This document shows, one piece after another, positions 52,112 through 63,945 of a DNA stretch of 64,000 nucleotides. Numbering within the stretch: the stretch's first letter is position 1; each line of letters begins with the position of its first letter. The notes under the pieces are model-generated. The model was given only the letters and a program-made list of their open reading frames with translations. It was not told the origin of the DNA and did not search any database. The DNA is from Aeromicrobium massiliense JC14. Its GTDB lineage: Bacteria; Actinomycetota; Actinomycetes; Propionibacteriales; Nocardioidaceae. The stretch lies in contig NZ_HE978637.1 in NCBI RefSeq assembly GCF_000312105.1, positions 1,054,792 through 1,118,791 of the forward strand, in the 5' to 3' direction. A program made the translations under genes and the position numbers.

Positions 52112-53031
52112 TCAGCGTCGCGCCCTTGGGTGAGCCGTCGCGTAAACCTCGCGGAGCCGGTCGACGGTCACCAAGGTGTAGATCTGCGTGGTCGTCACCG
52201 AGGCGTGCCCGAGCAGGTCCTGCACGACGCGGACGTCCGCTCCCCCGTCCAGCAGGTGGGTGGCGAACGAGTGGCGCAGCGTGTGCGGCGACACCTCGGC
52301 AGTGACGCCGGCGGCGCGCGCGGCGCGGCTCAGCACCGCCCATGCGCTCTGCCGCGACAGGCGACCGCCGCGCGCGTTGAGGAACACCGCCGGGGTGTGG
52401 GCACCGGCCCGCACCAGCGCCGGACGCGACGCGGTCAGGTAGTCGCCGAGCGCCGTGAGGGCGTACGAGCCGAGCGGGACGATGCGCTGCTTGCCGCCCT
52501 TGCCGCGCAGCAGCACCGAGCCGTCCTCGAGGTCGAGGTCGTCGACGTCGAGCCCGACCGCCTCGGAGATGCGCGCCCCCGTGCCGTAGAGCACCTCGAG
52601 CAGGGCACGGTCGCGCGCCGCGAGCACGGTGCCGGGAGCACCGGCCGCCTCGAGGATCGCCTCGACGTCCGACAGCGGCAGCGCCTTGGGCAGCCGCTTG
52701 ATCGGCGCGGGCGGCTTGACCGCAGCGGTGACGTCGACGGGCACGACGCCCTCGCGCAGCAGGAACTTGTGGAACCCGCGGACGCCGACGATCGTCCGTG
52801 CGGTGCTCGCGGGGCCCAGGGCGGCGTGGTCCTCGTCGCCGGTGCGCAGGGCGGCCAGGAAGCCCAGCACGTGCGCCTCGGTGATGTCGGTGGGGTCGTC
52901 GACACCCTGGGCGTCCAGGTGGCCGGTGTACCGGCTCAGGTCACGCCGGTAGGAGGCGATCGTGTTGGCGGCGAGGCCGCGCTCCACCGACAGGTGGCTC
53001 AGGTAGTCCGCGACCGCGCGGGCCAGCGTGC

Positions 53032-53035
<4 letters not shown>
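52112..53035 (-). CDS. xerD: Tyrosine recombinase XerD
   Basis: A 307-residue recombinase resolving chromosome dimers at dif. SAM-like N-terminal domain ([19 protein letters not shown]) and a catalytic domain with the Arg in [35 protein letters not shown] (nucleophile Tyr in the last). No phage or integron genes lie nearby. GTG start overlaps the nudix stop. Confidence 0.94.
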
Positions 53036-55412
<2,377 letters not shown>

Positions 55413-55448
55413 CTATCAACACCCCGGCCGTCGCCGGAAGCGACACGC

Positions 55449-56324
55449 TCAGGGACGCACCGCCGAGGCGTCGTCGCCCGTGCCGTAGCTGCCGGTGCGG
55501 CCCTCGAGCTCGCCGGCGGCCACCTCGACCGTGACGTACGCGCCGGCGGTGGCGTCGAGACCGTCGAACGTCGAGACCCCCTCGGCCTTGCCGGCGCGCC
55601 GCAGCTCGTGCAGCAGTCCCCCGTCGAAGCCGGCCGCCTCGGGAGCGGCCAGGACGACGCCCTTCGCGGCGGTGTCCCAGGCCTCGAGCAGCCCGCCGAG
55701 CACCTCGGCCCGGCCGCTCTCGTCGGCGTCCCGCTGCGGCCCGCCGACCAGGATGACGAGGTCGGCCCGGGTCTCGGGCTCCTGCACCTGGTCGACCAGT
55801 CCGGCGGTGGTGATGACGGTGCGGATCGTGCTCGCGGGCGCGTCGGCGGCGCCGGTGCCGGCGTAGGCGCGGGCCAGCACGGCGCCGACGCGCGTGTAGA
55901 CCTCGTCGGACGCCGGGACGTCCTTGACGTCCTTGGCCGCCTCCTCGGCGACGCTCTCGGCGTACTGCCGCTCGGCGGGGTCGAGCAGCCGCTCGGTGAA
56001 GCCGATGCTGCCGGCGAAGGTGGCGCCGGCCGCGCGGAGCGCGTCGGCGAGCCGGTCGGTGTCGCCCTTGGCGGCACCGGGCAGGGTGACGACGAGCGCC
56101 GAGCGGCCCTCGAGCGTCCCGGCCACGAGCTTGGTGCCCGCCTCGCCGACGAACGCCGACTCGACGGGGTCGGTGTCGGGAGCGGGCTTGTCCTTCGTGT
56201 CGGTCTGGGACGCCGGACGGACGGTGTCGACCTCGTCCAGCGGGCCGACGCCGAGCGCGATGCCGGCACCCAGGCCGACCGCGGCGAGGGACCCGCCCAC
56301 GACGGCGGTGCGCAGGCGGCTCAT
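55449..56324 (-). CDS. mctB: Copper transporter MctB/SteB-like protein
   Basis: A 291-residue protein with one N-terminal membrane anchor (about residues 5-25) and an extracytoplasmic alpha/beta domain. In mycobacteria the homologue (Rv1698) affects copper efflux; in corynebacteria SteB pairs with SteA at the division septum. ATG overlaps the steA stop (ATGA); a GTG three codons earlier is possible. The 117 bp to pyrG show no gene. Confidence 0.85.
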   Translation of the reverse strand: MSRLRTAVVGGSLAAVGLGAGIALGVGPLDEVDTVRPASQTDTKDKPAPDTDPVESAFVGEAGTKLVAGTLEGRSALVVTLPGAAKGDTDRLADALRAAGATFAGSIGFTERLLDPAERQYAESVAEEAAKDVKDVPASDEVYTRVGAVLARAYAGTGAADAPASTIRTVITTAGLVDQVQEPETRADLVILVGGPQRDADESGRAEVLGGLLEAWDTAAKGVVLAAPEAAGFDGGLLHELRRAGKAEGVSTFDGLDATAGAYVTVEVAAGELEGRTGSYGTGDDASAVRP

Positions 56325-57682
56325 GCGAACCACCCCCGCACGTCGTCGGCGCGCGCCCCGATCCAGTCACCGAGGGCCTCGTACCAGTCCTGTCCGACCG
56401 GGGTGGTCGCGATGGCCGCCGCGACGGCGACGACCGCGACGACGACCAGGAGCACCAGCGGCCACGAGCTCACGCGCTGGCGGTAGAAGGCGCCGAGCGC
56501 CTTGGCGTCCACGACGCGCGAGCCGGCGCGGACGCGCGAGAGCAGCGTCGTGGCGGCCTCGCTGGGGCCGGGCTCGAGGACGGCGCGCAGGTCGGGCGCG
56601 GCCCCGGCGACGACGACGAGGCTCGCCTCGTTGGTGTCGGCCAGCAGGATCGCGAGGTCCTCGCTGGAGCCGACGCCGGGGAACAGGGTCGCGTCGACCG
56701 CGAGCCGCTCGAGCCGGTCCAGCGGCGGCAGCGCCGCGGTGGACGTGGTGACCACGACCTCCTGGGCCGAGGTCAGCGCGCGGTCGGACAGCTCGTCGAG
56801 CGGGCCGACGACGACCTCGGGCGTGTGCCCGGCCTCGAGCAGGGCGTCCGCACCGGCACCGGCGCCGACGAGCACCGGGCGGTAGGAACGGATGTAGCGG
56901 CGCAGCCCGTCCAGGTCGTCGGACCAGTCGTGCGCGCGGCTCACCACGAGGTACGGGCGGCCGCGGCGCGACAGGTCCAGGTACGGGATCGCGGAGCCGT
57001 CGAGCAGCAGCTCGTGCTCGCGCTGCAGGTGGTCGGCGGCGTTGGCCGAGAGCGCCGAGAGCTGGGTGCGCAGCGCCTGCTCGGCCGCGCCGTGGCGCTC
57101 GCGCAGGTCCTCGACGTGGAGCACCGTGCCGGAGGCGACCTGCTTGCTGCCCTTGTGCACGACGCCGTCGACGACGCGCACGGTGTCGCCGTTCTTGAGG
57201 TTCCAGCCGTCGGGTCCGACCGCGTCGACCAGCACGACGCCGGCGCGGGCCAGGACGAGTGGGCCGTTGTTCGGCAGGTGCTCGGAGACCGAGGGCGCCA
57301 CGTTCACGACGACGGCGACACCGCGGTCGACGAGGTCCTCCGCGCGGCGGCGGTCCAGGTCGGGGTGCTCGATGACGACGACGTCGCCGGGACCCACCTT
57401 GTCGCTGAGCACACGGTGGTCGCGCTCGAGCCGGACCGTGCCGGTGACACCGCGGTCGGCCTCGGACGGCTCGGGCTCACGCACCCTCGGCGGGGTCGAC
57501 GCGATGGTCGGCGTGGGACGGGCCGCCTCGGCCGTGGGGACGTCGCCGACCGTCTCGTCGGTGGCGGCGTCGGCCGGGGAAGCAGGCTCGTCGCGGGTCT
57601 CGTCGGCAGTCACGGTGAGGTCGTCGTCGGCCGTGGCCGGGACGTCGTCGGACTTGCGGTGGCGGATCTTCATCCCCGCCAT
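56321..57682 (-). CDS. steA: Cytokinetic-ring protein SteA homologue
   Basis: A 453-residue protein with an acidic, low-complexity N-terminus (about 1-75), a central domain related to thiamin pyrophosphokinase folds (GDVVVIEHPDLDRRRAEDL; VGAGAGADALLEAGHTPEVV) and one C-terminal membrane helix (about 402-428). SteA/SteB tie cell-wall synthesis to division. Two Met starts are close (57682 and 57673). Confidence 0.88.
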   Translation of the reverse strand: MAGMKIRHRKSDDVPATADDDLTVTADETRDEPASPADAATDETVGDVPTAEAARPTPTIASTPPRVREPEPSEADRGVTGTVRLERDHRVLSDKVGPGDVVVIEHPDLDRRRAEDLVDRGVAVVVNVAPSVSEHLPNNGPLVLARAGVVLVDAVGPDGWNLKNGDTVRVVDGVVHKGSKQVASGTVLHVEDLRERHGAAEQALRTQLSALSANAADHLQREHELLLDGSAIPYLDLSRRGRPYLVVSRAHDWSDDLDGLRRYIRSYRPVLVGAGAGADALLEAGHTPEVVVGPLDELSDRALTSAQEVVVTTSTAALPPLDRLERLAVDATLFPGVGSSEDLAILLADTNEASLVVVAGAAPDLRAVLEPGPSEAATTLLSRVRAGSRVVDAKALGAFYRQRVSSWPLVLLVVVAVVAVAAAIATTPVGQDWYEALGDWIGARADDVRGWFA

Positions 57683-57730
57683 CGTCGCACGCAGACCCCG
57701 TGATCCCGGGGCTTGCGCCGGGCGTGTCCG

Positions 57731-59410
57731 CTACTCGCGCGCCAGGTCGAGCAGCTCGCGGGCGTGCGCCTGGGCCGCGGCCGAGTCGTCCTGCCCGGCG
57801 AGCATCCGCGCCAGCTCGTCGACCCGCTGGTCGCCCTGCAGCACCACGACCGCGCTGCGGGTGACGACGCCGTCGTCGTCCTTCTGCACGTGGAAGTGGT
57901 GGTCGGCGAACGCCGCCACCTGCGGCAGGTGGGTCACGGCCAGCACCTGCGAGCGGCGGGCGAGCCGGGCCAGCCGGCGACCGACCTCGACCGCGGCGCG
58001 TCCGCCGATGCCGGCGTCGACCTCGTCGAAGACCAGCGTGGGCACGTCGCGGGCGTCGACCAGCACGACCTCCAGCGCGAGCATGAGCCGCGAGAGCTCG
58101 CCGCCGCTGGCGCCGCGGTGGAGCGGACGGGGCTCGGCACCGTTGTTGGCGGCGAACAGCATCTCGACCTGGTCGGCGCCGGTGGTGCCGAGCCGCCCGT
58201 CCGCGCGCGGGCGCACCTGCACCGTCAGGCGGGCGTGCGGCATGGCCAGCGCGGACAGCTCGTCCTGCACGCGCGCGGCCAGCTCGACGCCGGCCTGCTC
58301 GCGCACGGCGGTCATGCGGGCGGCGAGCTCGCGCGCCTGCTTCTCCAGCTCGCGCTGCTCGGTCTCGAGCCGGCCGACGACGCGCTCGTCGTCGAGCTCC
58401 TCGACGGCGGCGGCGGACTCCTCGCGCCAGGCCAGCACGTCGGCGAGCGTGGGGCCGTACTTGCGCAGCAGGGCGATGATCGCGGCGCGTCGCTCCTGCA
58501 CCGTGGCCAGCCGGGCCGGGTCCATCTCGACCGACGAGGCGTACGAGCTCAGCTCGAGCCCGAGGTCGTCGAGCTCGATGGCCACCTCGCGCAGCCGTCC
58601 GGTGAGCGCGTCGAGCGCCGGGTCCTGGCCGGACGCCTCGTCGAGCGCCGCCTGGGCCCCGGCGACGAACGCCCGGGCTCCCCCATCCGGCTCGCCGACG
58701 AGCCCCTCGTGCGCGGTGAGCGCCGCGCGCACGAGCGACTCGGCGTGCGCCAGCCGGTTCTCCTCGGCCTGGAGCTGCTCGTCCTCGTCGGCCTGCGGCT
58801 CGACGGCGTCGATCTCGGCCAGGCCGAACCGGCGCAGGTCGAGCTCACGCGCCCGAGCCTGGGCGTCCTCGCGGATGCGGGTGAGCCGCTGGCTGACCTC
58901 GAGCAGACGGGCGTGCACCGGGCGGTACTCGTCCAGCAGCGTGCTCAGCGGTGCGCCGGCGAAGCCGTCGAGCGCGGCGCGCTGCTCGGCCGCCTGGAGA
59001 AGCCGGTGCTGGTCGGACTGGCCGTGGACGGCGACGAGCTCGTCGGTGACGGTGGTCAGCAGCGCGGCCGGGGCGGCCGCTCCCCCGACGTAGGCACGCG
59101 AGCGGCCCTGGGCCGAGAGCACGCGACCGAGCACGATCGTGCCGTCGTCGACTGACCCGCCGGCCTCCTCGACCTGCTCGCCGAGAGCGGACCCGTCCGG
59201 CAGCTCGACGGTGGCCTCGACGCGGGCCTGGCCGCTGCCGTGGCGCACGAGACCGGAGTCGGCCCGGGCACCACGGAGCAGGCCGAGCGCCGTGACGACC
59301 ATGGTCTTGCCGGCACCGGTCTCACCGGTGATGACGGTGAAGCCCTCGCCCAGCTCGAGCTCAGCCTCGTCGATGACGCCGAGCGACGACAGGCGGATGT
59401 GCTGCCACAT
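57731..59410 (-). CDS. recN: DNA repair protein RecN
   Basis: A 559-residue SMC-like ATPase for double-strand-break repair. Walker A ITGETGAGKTM near residue 28, coiled coils through the middle, ABC signature LHRGASGGELSRLMLALEV near 445 and Walker B TLVFDEVDAGIGG near 478. ATG overlaps the nadK stop by one base (TGATG). Confidence 0.96.
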   Translation of the reverse strand: MWQHIRLSSLGVIDEAELELGEGFTVITGETGAGKTMVVTALGLLRGARADSGLVRHGSGQARVEATVELPDGSALGEQVEEAGGSVDDGTIVLGRVLSAQGRSRAYVGGAAAPAALLTTVTDELVAVHGQSDQHRLLQAAEQRAALDGFAGAPLSTLLDEYRPVHARLLEVSQRLTRIREDAQARARELDLRRFGLAEIDAVEPQADEDEQLQAEENRLAHAESLVRAALTAHEGLVGEPDGGARAFVAGAQAALDEASGQDPALDALTGRLREVAIELDDLGLELSSYASSVEMDPARLATVQERRAAIIALLRKYGPTLADVLAWREESAAAVEELDDERVVGRLETEQRELEKQARELAARMTAVREQAGVELAARVQDELSALAMPHARLTVQVRPRADGRLGTTGADQVEMLFAANNGAEPRPLHRGASGGELSRLMLALEVVLVDARDVPTLVFDEVDAGIGGRAAVEVGRRLARLARRSQVLAVTHLPQVAAFADHHFHVQKDDDGVVTRSAVVVLQGDQRVDELARMLAGQDDSAAAQAHARELLDLARE

Positions 59411-60321
59411 CAGTCACTCCCTCCCCGGCGCTGCTCTGCCGCACCGCGCCAGCCGGCGACCGGCAGGTCGAACTTGCGGACCAGCCGCTCGGCGAAGCTG
59501 GCGTGCCGCAGCCGGGCCAGGCGCACGGGCTGGCTCCCGCGGCGCACCACGACCCGCGCTCCCGGCGGGAGCTCGGCCGCGCGCCGGCCGTCGCACCAGA
59601 GCACGCCGGTGGCTGCGGTGCCGACGATCTCGATCGCGAGCACCGAGTCCGGCGAGACGACGAGCGGGCGGGCGAACAGCGCGTGCGCGCTGATCGGCAC
59701 CATGAGCAGCGCCTCGACCTGCGGCCACACCACCGGGCCGCCGGCGCTGAAGTTGTAGGCGGTCGAGCCGGTGGGCGTCGCGCAGACGACGCCGTCGCAC
59801 CCCCACCGCGAGACCGGCTGGTCGTCGATCGCGACCACCAGCTCGAGCATGCGCTCGCGCGAGGCCTTCTCGACCGTCGCCTCGTTGAGCGCCCAGTTGC
59901 GGGCCACGACCTGGCCGTCGACCTCCACCTCGACCTCGACGGTCAGACGCTCCTCGACCGCGTAGTCACGGGCGATGACGCGCTGCGTCACCGCGTGCAC
60001 CTCCTCGACGTCGGCCTCGGCCAGGAACCCGACGTGGCCGAGGTTCACGCCCAGCACCGGGGTGCCGACGCCGTGGCACAGCTCGGCGGCACGCAGGATC
60101 GTGCCGTCGCCGCCCAGGACGACGGCCAGCTCGCAGCCCTCGGCCGCCTCGTGCCCCTCGGGCACGACGACGGCCTTGGGGATGTCCAGGTCGCGGGCGT
60201 CCGGCTCGACGAGACGGACGGTGATGCCGGCCTCGCACAGGTCGGCGGCGAAGTCGCTGGCCACGCGACGCGCGTCCTCGCGCCCGGCGTGCACCACCAG
60301 CAGGATGCTGCGGTCGGTCAT
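59410..60321 (-). CDS. nadK: NAD kinase
   Basis: A 303-residue kinase of NAD. GGDGT motif in VVLGGDGTILRAAE near residue 70, NEATVEKAS near 148 and ATPTGSTAYNFSAGGP near 185. ATG overlaps the tlyA stop (ATGA). Confidence 0.97.
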   Translation of the reverse strand: MTDRSILLVVHAGREDARRVASDFAADLCEAGITVRLVEPDARDLDIPKAVVVPEGHEAAEGCELAVVLGGDGTILRAAELCHGVGTPVLGVNLGHVGFLAEADVEEVHAVTQRVIARDYAVEERLTVEVEVEVDGQVVARNWALNEATVEKASRERMLELVVAIDDQPVSRWGCDGVVCATPTGSTAYNFSAGGPVVWPQVEALLMVPISAHALFARPLVVSPDSVLAIEIVGTAATGVLWCDGRRAAELPPGARVVVRRGSQPVRLARLRHASFAERLVRKFDLPVAGWRGAAEQRRGGSD

Positions 60322-61133
60322 GCGCGCTCCTTCAGCGGGCCGTCGGCGACGACGCGCTCGGCCTGCTCGTAGGTGGGCCGGCCCGCGTCGGTGCGCAGCC
60401 AGCAGAAGTACTCGACGTTGCCCGCGGGGCCGGGCAGCGGGCTCGGCGCCAGGTGACGCGTGCCCCAACCCAGCTCGAAGGCGGACTCGCACACCCGCTG
60501 GACGGCCTGGGCGTGCAGCACGGGGTCGCGCACGACGCCCTTCTTGCCCAGGTTCTCCTTGCCCACCTCGAACTGCGGCTTGATCATCAGCACCACGTCG
60601 CCCTCGGGACGACAGCACCGTGTGAGGGCCGGCATGACGATGGTGAGCGAGATGAACGACAGGTCCGAGACCACCAGGTCGACCTGGCCGCCCAGCACGT
60701 CGGGCTCCAGCGTGCGGACGTTGGTGCGGTCGTGCACGTGGACGCGCGGGTCGTTCTGCAGCGCCCAGACCAGCTGGCCGTAGCCGACGTCGACGGCGTG
60801 CACCGACTCCACGCCCTTGCTCAGCAGCACGTCGGTGAACCCACCGGTGGACGCACCGGCGTCCAGCGCGCGGCACCCGGACACGTCGAGGCCCAGCGGC
60901 TCGAACACCTCGAGCGCGCCGAGCAGCTTGTAGGCACCGCGCGACGCCCAGCTCGGGCCGGTGTCCTCGCGGACGACGATCGCCTGGTCGGTGGTGACGC
61001 CGGTGGCCGGCTTCGTGGCGACCGCTCCCCCGACGCTCACCAGCCCCTGCTCGACCAGCGTGCTGGCGTGCTCGCGGGAGCGGGCCAGCCCACGCCGCAC
61101 CAGCTCGGCGTCCAGCCGCAGCCGGCGGCTCAC
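60318..61133 (-). CDS. tlyA: TlyA family rRNA 2'-O-methyltransferase
   Basis: A 271-residue enzyme: N-terminal S4 domain (RLRLDAELVRRGLARSREHA) and an FtsJ-like methyltransferase with SAM motif ALDAGASTGGFTDVLL near residue 90. In mycobacteria TlyA methylates 16S and 23S rRNA and sets capreomycin sensitivity. GTG start at 61133 places the S4 domain correctly; no Shine-Dalgarno is clear. Confidence 0.93.
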   Translation of the reverse strand: MSRRLRLDAELVRRGLARSREHASTLVEQGLVSVGGAVATKPATGVTTDQAIVVREDTGPSWASRGAYKLLGALEVFEPLGLDVSGCRALDAGASTGGFTDVLLSKGVESVHAVDVGYGQLVWALQNDPRVHVHDRTNVRTLEPDVLGGQVDLVVSDLSFISLTIVMPALTRCCRPEGDVVLMIKPQFEVGKENLGKKGVVRDPVLHAQAVQRVCESAFELGWGTRHLAPSPLPGPAGNVEYFCWLRTDAGRPTYEQAERVVADGPLKERA

Positions 61134-61158
61134 GCGCGGGCTCCGGGAAGACGGACGC

Positions 61159-61314
61159 TCATGCGTCGTGCGCGCCGGCCAGGACCTCGCGCATGGCGTG
61201 GTGGATCTCGTCGAAGATCGGCGGGTGCTGGTCGACCGGACGCTCGTCGAGCGCGTCCAGGCCACGCACGGCGGCGTCCAGGCGCGCGAGCCCGGTCTCG
61301 TGGTCAGCACTCAT
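61159..61314 (-). CDS. Small conserved protein between HAD and tlyA
   Basis: A 51-residue acidic, helical protein (MSADHETGLARLDAAVRGLD ... IFDEIHHAMREVLAG). The ATG overlaps the HAD gene stop (ATGA), supporting translation. From memory, short proteins of this type occupy the same place in other actinobacteria; function unknown. Confidence 0.75.
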   Translation of the reverse strand: MSADHETGLARLDAAVRGLDALDERPVDQHPPIFDEIHHAMREVLAGAHDA

Positions 61315-62309
61315 GGCGCCATCATCCCATCGAGGCGCACGCGTCGACCGGAACCGTCGCGACACGCCCAAGCCAGGGCCACCGCGGCGCGCAGCCGGTG
61401 CAGCTCGTCGTCGCCACGCACCTGCACCCGGTCGCCGTCGAGCCGCGCCTCGGCCGAGCCGCAGCGAGCCAGGTCGCCGTCGATCGTCACCTCGGGGTGC
61501 GGGACGAGCAGCCCGCGCAGGTCGGGCGCGACGAACGACGGCCGCAGGACACCCTCGGCATCGGCGAGCATCTGCGGGTCGCTGAGCCCGGTGAGGACGG
61601 CCAGGCTCGGCACGCCCACGTTGGCCGCGCCGAGGATGTCGGTGTCGAGCCGGTCGCCGACCATGAGCGGCGTCGAGCCCTCGCACCGCGCGATGGTCGA
61701 GCGCAGCAACGGCGGCTCGGGCTTGCCCGCCACGGTCGGGTCGACGCCGGTGACGGTGCTGACCAGGCCGACGAGCGACCCGTTGCCCGGCGCCACGCCC
61801 CGAGCGGTCGGGACGGTGAGGTCGAGGTTGCTCGCGTAGAACCGGGCGCCGGCGGTGACCGCGTACGTGGCCTCGGCCAGGTCGCGCCAGGCGACGTCGG
61901 GATGGAAGCCCTGGACGACCGCGACGGGGTCGTCGTCGGCCGAACGCACCGCCTGCAGGCCCGCCTCGGCGAGCGGCTCGAGGAGGCCCGGTCCGCCGAC
62001 GACGAGCACGCGGGCACCGTGCGGCAGGTCGGCGGCCATGAGGTCGACGACGGCCTGGGCGGCGGTCACGACGTCGGCCGGTCCCACCTCGGGCACGCCG
62101 AGGTCGGTCAGGTGCTCCGCGGCGGTCGCTGCGGTGCGCGACGCGTTGTTCGTGACGTAGGCCAGCCGGGTGCCTCCGGAGCGAGCCTGCTCGAGCGCCG
62201 CGACGGCATGAGGGACAGGTTCGGCCCCGCGGTAGACCACGCCGTCGAGGTCGAGCATCACGAGGTCGTGCTGCTCGACGAGCGGCACCGGGCAGCTGGA
62301 CAACGTCAC
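61311..62309 (-). CDS. HAD-IIA family hydrolase (NagD-like phosphatase)
   Basis: A 332-residue haloacid-dehalogenase phosphatase. Nucleophile motif MLDLDGVVYRG near residue 18, YVTNNASRTA near 50 and MVGDRLDTDILGA near 222. NagD-type enzymes dephosphorylate sugar phosphates or nucleotides. The C-terminal 60 residues form an extra sterol-carrier/ACT-like tail of unclear role. GTG start overlaps the ssb-like stop (GTGA). Confidence 0.9.
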   Translation of the reverse strand: MTLSSCPVPLVEQHDLVMLDLDGVVYRGAEPVPHAVAALEQARSGGTRLAYVTNNASRTAATAAEHLTDLGVPEVGPADVVTAAQAVVDLMAADLPHGARVLVVGGPGLLEPLAEAGLQAVRSADDDPVAVVQGFHPDVAWRDLAEATYAVTAGARFYASNLDLTVPTARGVAPGNGSLVGLVSTVTGVDPTVAGKPEPPLLRSTIARCEGSTPLMVGDRLDTDILGAANVGVPSLAVLTGLSDPQMLADAEGVLRPSFVAPDLRGLLVPHPEVTIDGDLARCGSAEARLDGDRVQVRGDDELHRLRAAVALAWACRDGSGRRVRLDGMMAP

Positions 62310-62647
62310 GCGCTCGATCGTACCGACGGGTCGGCGACCGGCTCGACGAGCGCCGCATCGACGCTGACCCAGCTCGCCGGGGCGCCGCCCGACCGGCTGA
62401 ACCGGCGGCGCAGCTCGCCGCTGACGCGCAGGGTGGCTCCGGGCTCCAGCTTCAGGACGCGGCGGCGGAGCTTCGCCGGCCAGACGCTGCACTCGAACGT
62501 GTCGACGGTCTGCTTGGAGCGCCGTCGAGCTGCGGAAGAACGCGGCACGACGAGCCGGAACGAGACCAGCTCGTCCCCGCTCGGGAGCGTGAGGGCGGAG
62601 GGTGCCGCACTGAGGCGGCCGACGAGAGTGACGGTGTTGGTGTCCAT
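62306..62647 (-). CDS. Short single-stranded-DNA-binding-like protein
   Basis: A 113-residue OB-fold protein of the SSB family (MDTNTVTLVGRLSAAPSALT, then LVSFRLVVPRSS and ECSVWPAKLRRRV). It lacks the acidic C-terminal tail that SSB uses to bind partners, and the main ssb gene is elsewhere. Similar short paralogues serve in competence or uncharacterised roles. Confidence 0.82.
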   Translation of the reverse strand: MDTNTVTLVGRLSAAPSALTLPSGDELVSFRLVVPRSSAARRRSKQTVDTFECSVWPAKLRRRVLKLEPGATLRVSGELRRRFSRSGGAPASWVSVDAALVEPVADPSVRSSA

Positions 62648-62713
62648 GCCGTCACCCTCGTCGGCCGGGCCGACGGCTCCTTCGCCGCCGCCGATCGCCT
62701 GTGGACGGACCGG

Positions 62714-63733
62714 TCAGTCGTCCTTGTCGGTGGACAACGCGGCCAGACGCTCCTCGGCGTCGGTCTCCTTGTTGCCGTCGACCGCGACCGTGCGGTGGAA
62801 CCACTCGATGGCGTCCTCGGTGCGGCCCAGCGCCAGCAGGGTGTCGGCGTAGGCGTACCGCAGGCGCGCCACCCAGGTCGACCGCGAGCGGCTGCTGAGC
62901 GGCTCGACCTCGAGCACGCGCAGCGCGGCCTCCGGCTGTCCCATGTCGCGACGGGCACCGGCCACGACGATCGCGAGCTCAACCGAGCCCGCCTCGTCCA
63001 GCTGCTTGCGGACCTCGGGCGCGTCCATCTTGACCGCCTTCTCCGGGCGGCCGAGGGCGCGCTCGCAGTCGGCCATCATCGGCGTGTAGTACAGCTGGCC
63101 GTTCATGCGCTTCGCGGCACGGAACTCGCCGAGCGCCTCGGAGAACTTGCCGGCGGCGTAGGCGACCTCGCCCACGGCCTCACGCACGAGAGCCACACGC
63201 TGCGCGCGAGCCCGCGCGGCCAGCGCGTGCTGATAGGCCGTCTCCGGGTCCTCGTCGACCAGCAGTCCGGCCATCACCAGGTGACGGGCGACGCGGTCGG
63301 CGAGCTTCTCGGGCAGTCCCTGGAGCGCACGCATCGCGTGCTTGTCCAGCTCGGCCGCGGTGACGTCCTCGGGGATCGGCGGGCCGTCGTACACCTTCTG
63401 GTCGGTGCTGCGGTCCTCGCGGTCGCGACCGCGGTCGGGGCGGCCACCGCGCTGCGGCGGACGTCCGTCGCGCGACGCGGGTCCTCCACGACGGTCGTCA
63501 CGACGGTCGTCGCGGCCACGTCCCGATCCGCCGGAGCCGCCACGGCCCGCGGGAGCGCCGTCGCGACGAGGCTTGCCGTCACCCGAACGGCCTCCGCCGG
63601 CGGGACGTCCGCCACTGCTGGGGCGGCCGCCGCTCGGCTTGCCGCCGCCCGATCCGGGCTTGCCGCCACCGGGCTTGCCGTTGCGGCGCGGTCCGCCCGA
63701 GCTGCCACCGCGAGGGGTGCGTCCGTCAGCCAT
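62714..63733 (-). CDS. TPR-like protein with Gly/Arg-rich N-terminus
   Basis: A 339-residue protein. The first 105 residues are a low-complexity Gly/Arg/Pro/Ser stretch, probably disordered and nucleic-acid-binding. The rest is helical, with TPR-like pairs (EAVGEVAYAAGKFSEALGEF, YADTLLALGRTEDAIEWFHR). Conserved in actinobacteria near rRNA operons; function unknown. Confidence 0.8.
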   Translation of the reverse strand: MADGRTPRGGSSGGPRRNGKPGGGKPGSGGGKPSGGRPSSGGRPAGGGRSGDGKPRRDGAPAGRGGSGGSGRGRDDRRDDRRGGPASRDGRPPQRGGRPDRGRDREDRSTDQKVYDGPPIPEDVTAAELDKHAMRALQGLPEKLADRVARHLVMAGLLVDEDPETAYQHALAARARAQRVALVREAVGEVAYAAGKFSEALGEFRAAKRMNGQLYYTPMMADCERALGRPEKAVKMDAPEVRKQLDEAGSVELAIVVAGARRDMGQPEAALRVLEVEPLSSRSRSTWVARLRYAYADTLLALGRTEDAIEWFHRTVAVDGNKETDAEERLAALSTDKDD

Positions 63734-63781
63734 GAGTCAGGTCCTTCGTTCTCGAGTTCGTGAAGTTCAGCGTAAATGGCT

Positions 63782-63815
63782 GCGAGGCCGCCCCCTGGTG
63801 TGGGGGCGGCCTCGC
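63782..63815 (-). terminator. rRNA operon terminator
   Basis: Perfect 14-bp stem (GCGAGGCCGCCCCC and its complement) with a 6-base loop, 13 bases beyond the 5S 3' end on the minus strand; a run AGAGCGCGAGG precedes it in the transcript. It ends the rrn operon before the TPR gene. Confidence 0.85.
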
Positions 63816-63827
63816 GCTCTAAAGGTT

Positions 63828-63945
63828 GTCCGGCGACGTCCTACTCTCCCACCCCCTCCCGGGGGCAGTACCATCGGCGCTGAGAGGCTTAACTTCCGGG
63901 TTCGGAATGTTACCGGGTGTTTCCCTCTCGCCATGGTCGCCGAAA
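63828..63945 (-). rRNA. rrf: 5S ribosomal RNA
   Basis: About 118 nt on the minus strand: TTTCGGCGACCATGGCG at the 5' end, the conserved loop with CATTCCGAACCCGGAAGTTA, CGCCGATGGTACTGC, and GGGAGAGTAGGACGTCGCCG at the 3' end. Helix I pairs CGGCGAC with GTCGCCG. Exact ends may vary by 1-2 nt. Confidence 0.97.
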
